Part shown: one piece after another, positions 60,496 to 64,000 of the stretch
Numbering within the stretch: position 1 is the stretch's first letter
Layout: each line of letters starts with the position of its first letter
DNA from: Bog-159 sp035499555
Lineage (GTDB): Bacteria; Acidobacteriota; Terriglobia; Bryobacterales; Bryobacteraceae
DNA length: 64,000 nt
Direction of reading: 5' to 3'
NCBI GenBank assembly: GCA_035499555.1
Contig: DATJYO010000037.1
Span: 22,214 to 86,213, forward strand
Position numbers and translations under genes: made by a program
The notes under the pieces: model-generated
Database searches by the model: none
What the model saw: the letters and a program-made list of their open reading frames with translations, nothing else
What the model was told of the DNA's origin: nothing

Positions 60496-60768
60496 ATGGC
60501 AAGAGGTTGGGAAAGTAAGGCGGTCGAATCGCAAATTGAATCGGCCGAAAATAACGTCCATCCTCCTCGCGGCACACCGACTTCAGCAGAAGAATTGGAG
60601 TTGCTCCGTAAGAAGGAAAGTTTGACACTTTCTCGCACCCGGGTCCTACGGGAACTGGAAACGAGCCAGAATCCACGATATCGGAACCTGATGCAAAAGG
60701 CCCTCGACGACTTGAACTCCGAGCTTTCCCGCTTGGAGCGTGGGGCCGTGCGCGCAGCGACAGCGTAA
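60496..60768 (+). CDS. Small Acidobacteria-type conserved protein
   Basis: The 90-residue protein starts MARGWESKAVESQIE, which I recognise as a start pattern shared by short acidobacterial hypothetical proteins. It is polar and helical (EELELLRKKESLTLSRTRVL) and has no signal or membrane segment. It might be a DNA- or ribosome-associated factor, but no evidence is seen. Its mRNA may be leaderless. Confidence 0.6.
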   Translation: MARGWESKAVESQIESAENNVHPPRGTPTSAEELELLRKKESLTLSRTRVLRELETSQNPRYRNLMQKALDDLNSELSRLERGAVRAATA

Positions 60769-60795
60769 CCTGGCAGTTCATAGAACCGGGCAGTA

Positions 60796-60824
60796 GCGGC
60801 CCGAGCGGGTAGCCGCCCGGCCGC
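60796..60824 (+). terminator. GC-rich stem-loop downstream of the MARGWES gene
   Basis: GCGGCC pairs with GGCCGC around an inner GCGG/CCGC stem with a GTAG loop. It begins 28 bases after the stop at 60768 and has no T-run. It may end the transcript in a factor-assisted manner. The rest of the 159-base gap up to 60927 shows nothing further. Confidence 0.35.
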
Positions 60825-60927
60825 AAAGCTGAATTGTATTCCTCATGGCGCTGGTCTGAGGGCGTTATGGCGCGGCCTGCGCCTCCCTTAACAGCCGCGA
60901 CCTTAAAGGCCGGGCTGGGGGAATAAA

Positions 60928-61932
60928 ATGAACGCCTCTTTGCTTTTCGCCGTGCCGTTATTAGTGGCTGCCAGCGGACTGGCGGCTACCGGATGGTCCA
61001 CCTTTCAGGATCCATTCGAACGCGCTTTCACCGTTGACGTCCCGCAGGGTTGGACCGTGCAAGGGGGCATGTTCCGCCTGGGCTACTCCGACTATCGCCC
61101 GATGGTGGATATGCGGTCCGCGGATGGCCGCAGCTACTTCCGGCTGGGGGATGTGGCGGTGCCGAGCTACAGTATGCCGTCGGGGTTCCACGCGCGAGAG
61201 GGCGAAACTTACGACCTCGGCGCACAGGCGCAGATGACCGTCGCCGCGTACCGCTCGGGCCAGGACTTCGTGCGGCTTTACGCGCGGGGACGCTTCCTGG
61301 GCATGTGCCAGAGCCTGACGGTGGAGGACGCACACGAGCCGGCAGCGGTAGTGGATCGCGGTCCCCTGTCACCGGGCGTGGTGCGGACCTCGGTGGGCGA
61401 AGCGATGTACCGTTGCCAGACCAAGCAGGGGCCGCGGATCGCGTACGCCTACGCGCGCACGGCGCTCTACCAGGGACTTTGGCAGGTATCCATGCTCGCC
61501 AGTTTCATGGCGCCGCCGGAACAGGCGGAGACTGTTCGCGCGATCGCGCGGCGCGCCACCGAGTCGCTGCATCTGGACCAGCAATGGATCCGGTATCAGC
61601 AGCGGATGGACCAGGAAGGGCTGGCTTACCAGCGTCTGCGGCAGCAGGGCCGGCTGCAGCAACTGGCGCAGCAGGTGCAGCAGTTCCAGGCACGCATGCA
61701 AAGTATGCAGAGCCAGGTGCGGTCCTTTGAACGGCGGCAAGATGCGCAGGCCGCGCAGGTGGCTTCGTTTGGCGATACGCTGACGGGGCTTACGCCGGCG
61801 GTCGATCCGTTGAGCGGCGAGATCCACAAAGTCTGGATCGGTCCGAATTCGGGTTACTGGATCAATGGGCGGGGCGACATCGTGAACTCCAACCTATCGC
61901 CCGGCGCGGGTTGGCAGGCGATGATCCATTAG
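60928..61932 (+). CDS. Exported protein with C-terminal coiled coil, unknown function
   Basis: The 334-residue product has a signal peptide (LFAVPLLVAASGLAATGW). The N-terminal half (about 25-215) is beta-rich, with FTVDVPQGWTVQGGMFRLG and YFRLGDVAVPSYSMP. A Gln/Arg coiled-coil (about 215-275; LRQQGRLQQLAQQVQQFQ) and a short C-terminal domain with VWIGPNSGYWINGRGDIVN follow. The PQGW pattern recalls lipoprotein or PsbP-like modules. Role unknown. It is convergent with obgE, three bases apart. Confidence 0.6.
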   Translation: MNASLLFAVPLLVAASGLAATGWSTFQDPFERAFTVDVPQGWTVQGGMFRLGYSDYRPMVDMRSADGRSYFRLGDVAVPSYSMPSGFHAREGETYDLGAQAQMTVAAYRSGQDFVRLYARGRFLGMCQSLTVEDAHEPAAVVDRGPLSPGVVRTSVGEAMYRCQTKQGPRIAYAYARTALYQGLWQVSMLASFMAPPEQAETVRAIARRATESLHLDQQWIRYQQRMDQEGLAYQRLRQQGRLQQLAQQVQQFQARMQSMQSQVRSFERRQDAQAAQVASFGDTLTGLTPAVDPLSGEIHKVWIGPNSGYWINGRGDIVNSNLSPGAGWQAMIH

Positions 61933-61935
61933 CCG

Positions 61936-62952
61936 TCAGGCGGCCGGAGGATTTTTCGGCGGCAGGACGCGCTCGGCCATGGCATAGCGCAGGCGGTCGA
62001 GACCTTCGCCGGTCACGCTGGAGATCGGGAAGAACGGCAGGCTGCGCTCCGCCGCGATCCGACGCAGAGCCGCGACGCGCGCGGGATCCTGGGCGGCGTC
62101 CATTTTGGTGGCGACCAGGATCATGGGCTTGGCCGCCAGGTCCGCGCTGAAGGAAGCCAATTCAGTCATCACCGTCTCGAAGTCGTGGGCCGGATCGCGG
62201 CCGCTGGCTTCGGAGACATCCACCAGGTGGACCAACAGCCGGGTACGTTCGATGTGTCTTAGGAATTGGATACCGAGTCCGTGGCCCAGGTGCGCGCCTT
62301 CGATCAGGCCCGGGATATCGGCGACCACGAAACTGCGGAAGTCGTCCATGGAGACGACGCCCAACTGCGGCTCGAGCGTGGTGAAGGGGTAATCGGCGAT
62401 TTTGGGCCGGGCCGCCGAGATGCGCGAAATCAGGGTGGATTTGCCGGCATTGGGAAAGCCGACCAGGCCGACGTCGGCCAGCAGTTTCAGTTCGAGGCGC
62501 AGGCGGCGCTCATGGCCGGGCTGGCCGGGCTCATGCTCGGTGGGCGCCTGATGGGTGGCGGTCGCGAAGCGGGCGTTGCCTTTGCCGCCGCGCCCGCCGC
62601 GCGCCACCAGGAAACGCTCGCCCGGGGCGGTGAAATCGTACAGGCGTTCGCCGGTCGAATCGTCGTAGACCACCGTGCCAACGGGTACCTGGACGTCGAT
62701 CGAGTAGCCGTCGGCGCCGGTACGATTGCTGCCTTCGCCGTGCCGGCCGCGCTGGGCTTTGTGCTCGGGGTTAAAACGGAACTGGAGAAGAGTGTTCTGG
62801 TGTTCGGTGGAGACCAGGAAAACGTCACCGCCCCGGCCGCCATCGCCGCCGCTGGGGCCGCCGCGGGGGACGTACTTCTCGCGGCGGAAGGCCAGACAAC
62901 CATTGCCGCCGTCGCCGGCTTTCACCAGGATGCGGGCTTCGTCGATGAACAG
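61936..62952 (-). CDS. obgE: Obg-family GTPase
   Basis: The 338-residue protein has the Obg glycine-rich domain (KAGDGGNGCLAFRREK, GGDGGRGGDVFL) and a G domain with GFPNAGKSTL (G1), TTLEPQLGV, DIPGLIEGAH (G3) and ATKMDAA (G4). The conserved Obg opening FIDEARILVKAGDGG is in frame only if translation begins at CTG 62952, directly after the rpmA TAA. AAGGAAG at 62961-62967 lies eight bases upstream. GTG 62925 would remove this opening strand. The protein acts in ribosome assembly and stringent-type control. It is the last gene of the rplU-rpmA-obgE run. Confidence 0.95.
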   Translation of the reverse strand: MFIDEARILVKAGDGGNGCLAFRREKYVPRGGPSGGDGGRGGDVFLVSTEHQNTLLQFRFNPEHKAQRGRHGEGSNRTGADGYSIDVQVPVGTVVYDDSTGERLYDFTAPGERFLVARGGRGGKGNARFATATHQAPTEHEPGQPGHERRLRLELKLLADVGLVGFPNAGKSTLISRISAARPKIADYPFTTLEPQLGVVSMDDFRSFVVADIPGLIEGAHLGHGLGIQFLRHIERTRLLVHLVDVSEASGRDPAHDFETVMTELASFSADLAAKPMILVATKMDAAQDPARVAALRRIAAERSLPFFPISSVTGEGLDRLRYAMAERVLPPKNPPAA

Positions 62953-63210
62953 TTAGGCGACTTCCTTGACGCTGACGAAACGGCCCAGGCGGCCGCGGTC
63001 GCGATATTCCACCACGCCGGTGACCTTGGCAAACAGCGAATCGTCCTTGGCCCAGCCGACGTTGTCGCCGGGCTTGATCTTGGTGCCGCGCTGGCGCACG
63101 ATGATCGAACCGCCCGGCACCAGTTGTCCGCCGAAGACTTTCACGCCCAGGCGCTGTGCGTTGGAATCGCGCCCGTTTTTGGAACTGCCTAAACCTTTTT
63201 TATGCGCCAT
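62953..63210 (-). CDS. rpmA: Ribosomal protein bL27
   Basis: The 85-residue protein begins MAHKKGLGSSKNGRDS and contains VKVFGGQLVPGGSIIVRQRG and PGDNVGWAKDDSLFAKVTG, the unmistakable L27 pattern. It sits near the peptidyl-transferase centre and stabilises the P-site tRNA end. There is no Firmicutes-type cleavable N-terminal extension. It follows rplU by seven bases and abuts obgE. Confidence 0.98.
   Translation of the reverse strand: MAHKKGLGSSKNGRDSNAQRLGVKVFGGQLVPGGSIIVRQRGTKIKPGDNVGWAKDDSLFAKVTGVVEYRDRGRLGRFVSVKEVA
62961..62967 (-). promoter_or_regulatory. Shine-Dalgarno site supporting the CTG start of obgE
   Basis: AAGGAAG on the minus strand lies eight bases before CTG 62952, inside the end of rpmA. 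No comparable site lies before the alternative GTG 62925. Confidence 0.55.
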
Positions 63211-63217
63211 ACTTCAC

Positions 63218-63526
63218 CTAGACCTGAATGTCGCCCACCTTCACTTCCGTGAAGTCCTGGCGATGCCCAATCGTGCGCTTGTACTGCTTTTTGCGCTTGA
63301 ACTTGAAGACCAGCACCTTTTTGCCGCGGCCGTTGCCGACGATGGTGCCCGTGACGGTGGCGCCGCCCAGCTCCGGACCGGCGACCAGTTGGCCTTCGTC
63401 CTTGAAAACCGCGCGCAATGGCAGGGCGACTTCCGAGCCGATTTCGCCTTCCAACTTTTCCACGCGGACTACGTCGCCCGCGGCCACGACATACTGTTTT
63501 CCGCCGGTTTCAATGATTGCATGCAT
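63218..63526 (-). CDS. rplU: Ribosomal protein bL21
   Basis: The 102-residue protein begins MHAIIETGGKQYVVAAGDVV and ends with HRQDFTEVKVGDI, the L21 pattern. It binds 23S rRNA domain II. A near-consensus promoter lies about 65 bases upstream, giving a leader of about 58 bases. GAGG stands some nine bases before ATG. Confidence 0.98.
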   Translation of the reverse strand: MHAIIETGGKQYVVAAGDVVRVEKLEGEIGSEVALPLRAVFKDEGQLVAGPELGGATVTGTIVGNGRGKKVLVFKFKRKKQYKRTIGHRQDFTEVKVGDIQV

Positions 63527-63590
63527 GGGTTAACCTCTGAAAATCGCGCCGGGACACACGGAGTGGGTCGGAGCTTTGGACTAAGTTTTT

Positions 63591-63620
63591 AGTGTACAAC
63601 AAAACCGGGGCGTTCGCCAA
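63591..63620 (-). promoter_or_regulatory. Sigma-70-type promoter of the rplU-rpmA-obgE operon
   Basis: On the minus strand TTGGCG (63615-63620) and TACACT (63591-63596) are separated by 18 bases. The start point would be near 63584 and would leave a leader of about 58 bases before rplU. Confidence 0.6.
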
Positions 63621-63639
63621 CCGCATTGCGCGGCGCGGA

Positions 63640-64000
63640 TCAGCGCCAGCCGTTGTTATAGAGGATCGAGATGGCCGACCCGTTGCTGTTGCTCACCGGA
63701 AAGAAGCTGTTCGGCAAGAAGTCGACCGTGAACAGATCCGGGAAGCCCGGTCTCGTCTGGCCTTGCAGATTGGCGGTGGAAATCCATCCCGGACCCAGGC
63801 CGCCGCCCAACTCGACCTGGCGCCGAAAAGTGCCGTCGCCATTGCCGGCGAAGAGATACACGGTATTCAACCACCAATCGGTAATCGCGAGATCCGGGAT
63901 GCCATCCCCGTTGAGGTCGGCGGCGATGATCTGGTTGGGCGCTCCGGCCCAGGTACCGGTGACGTAGGATGGCGGCTGGAACGTGCCATCGCCATTGCCC
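63640..64000 (-). CDS. FG-GAP/VCBS-repeat protein, C-terminal part (5' end outside the window)
   Basis: The frame is open to the window edge; only the last about 119 residues are seen. Two repeat blocks are legible, GNGDGTFQPPSYVTG and FAGNGDGTFRRQVELG, with the calcium-binding-like AADLNGDGIPDLAITD between. This is typical of secreted FG-GAP or VCBS repeat propellers. The C-terminus is SAISILYNNGWR. It is on the same strand as rplU, ending about 20 bases before the rplU -35 box. Confidence 0.8.
   Translation of the reverse strand, partial: GNGDGTFQPPSYVTGTWAGAPNQIIAADLNGDGIPDLAITDWWLNTVYLFAGNGDGTFRRQVELGGGLGPGWISTANLQGQTRPGFPDLFTVDFLPNSFFPVSNSNGSAISILYNNGWR

Overview
The window is high-GC bacterial chromosomal DNA that most resembles an Acidobacteriota genome of the Solibacter/Bryobacter type. 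Three protein traits support this: five secreted proteins carry the Solibacter-type TIGR03437 C-terminal module, there is an 826-residue permease of the acidobacterial duplicated orphan type, and many large exported beta-propeller proteins are present. The envelope is diderm: a Kdo transferase/LpxK fusion, a Wzz-type protein with a tyrosine autokinase, lipoproteins and outer-membrane-like barrels are all encoded. No rRNA, tRNA, CRISPR array, insertion sequence or prophage was found. No gene-free stretch exceeds about 160 bases.

Layout. 1-1.8 kb: end of a polysaccharide chain-length regulator, a BY-kinase, and a bactofilin on the other strand. 1.9-7.5 kb: rsmI (apparently CTG-started), exported unknowns, and an NHL-repeat protein. 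7.5-16.1 kb: short-chain dehydrogenase and family-5 uracil-DNA glycosylase with overlapping 5' ends, arylsulfotransferase, alpha/beta hydrolase, DHH phosphoesterase, and a class V aminotransferase/M14 peptidase operon. 16.1-20 kb: two tandem M48 metalloproteases, then uppS-cdsA. 20-24.5 kb: membrane-anchored unknowns, a UbiD decarboxylase, and a divergent FabG. 24.5-34.6 kb: orphan ABC permease, TIGR03437-type proteins, a PQQ-like propeller and an APC permease.

34.6-46.4 kb: CCA-adding enzyme, a 916-residue repeat protein with a strong promoter, an S9 peptidase with a 33-residue membrane ORF overlapping its stop, DUF3303 and DUF1223 proteins, a third M48 protease, an MsbA-like ABC exporter, and a methyltransferase with a signal-like N-terminus. 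46.4-50.2 kb: a same-strand run of histidine kinase, beta-propeller glycosidase-like lipoprotein, a one-TM protein and a CBM9-like protein, followed by a YXWGXW protein on the other strand. 50.2-54.6 kb: membrane protein plus the WaaA-LpxK fusion, and a divergent exported unknown. 54.6-64 kb: a TIGR03437-type protein, monooxygenase/O-methyltransferase pair, PLP aminotransferase, small unknowns, the rplU-rpmA-obgE operon (obgE apparently CTG-started), and the end of an FG-GAP repeat protein.

How the genes work together. Envelope building is the clearest shared theme: lipid carrier and phospholipid precursor synthesis (uppS-cdsA), lipid A and Kdo steps (waaA-lpxK), lipid or drug export, polysaccharide length control, and periplasmic proteolysis (M48, S9, M14). 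Housekeeping genes (rsmI, cca, rplU-rpmA-obgE) are interspersed. The most unusual points are the one-polypeptide WaaA-LpxK, two probable CTG initiators, two divergent pairs with overlapping 5' ends, the M48 paralogues with a shared tail, the promoter, 5' hairpin and overlooked microprotein around 38.7 kb, and the putatively exported methyltransferase. I did not find an obviously new multi-gene defence or metabolic system.
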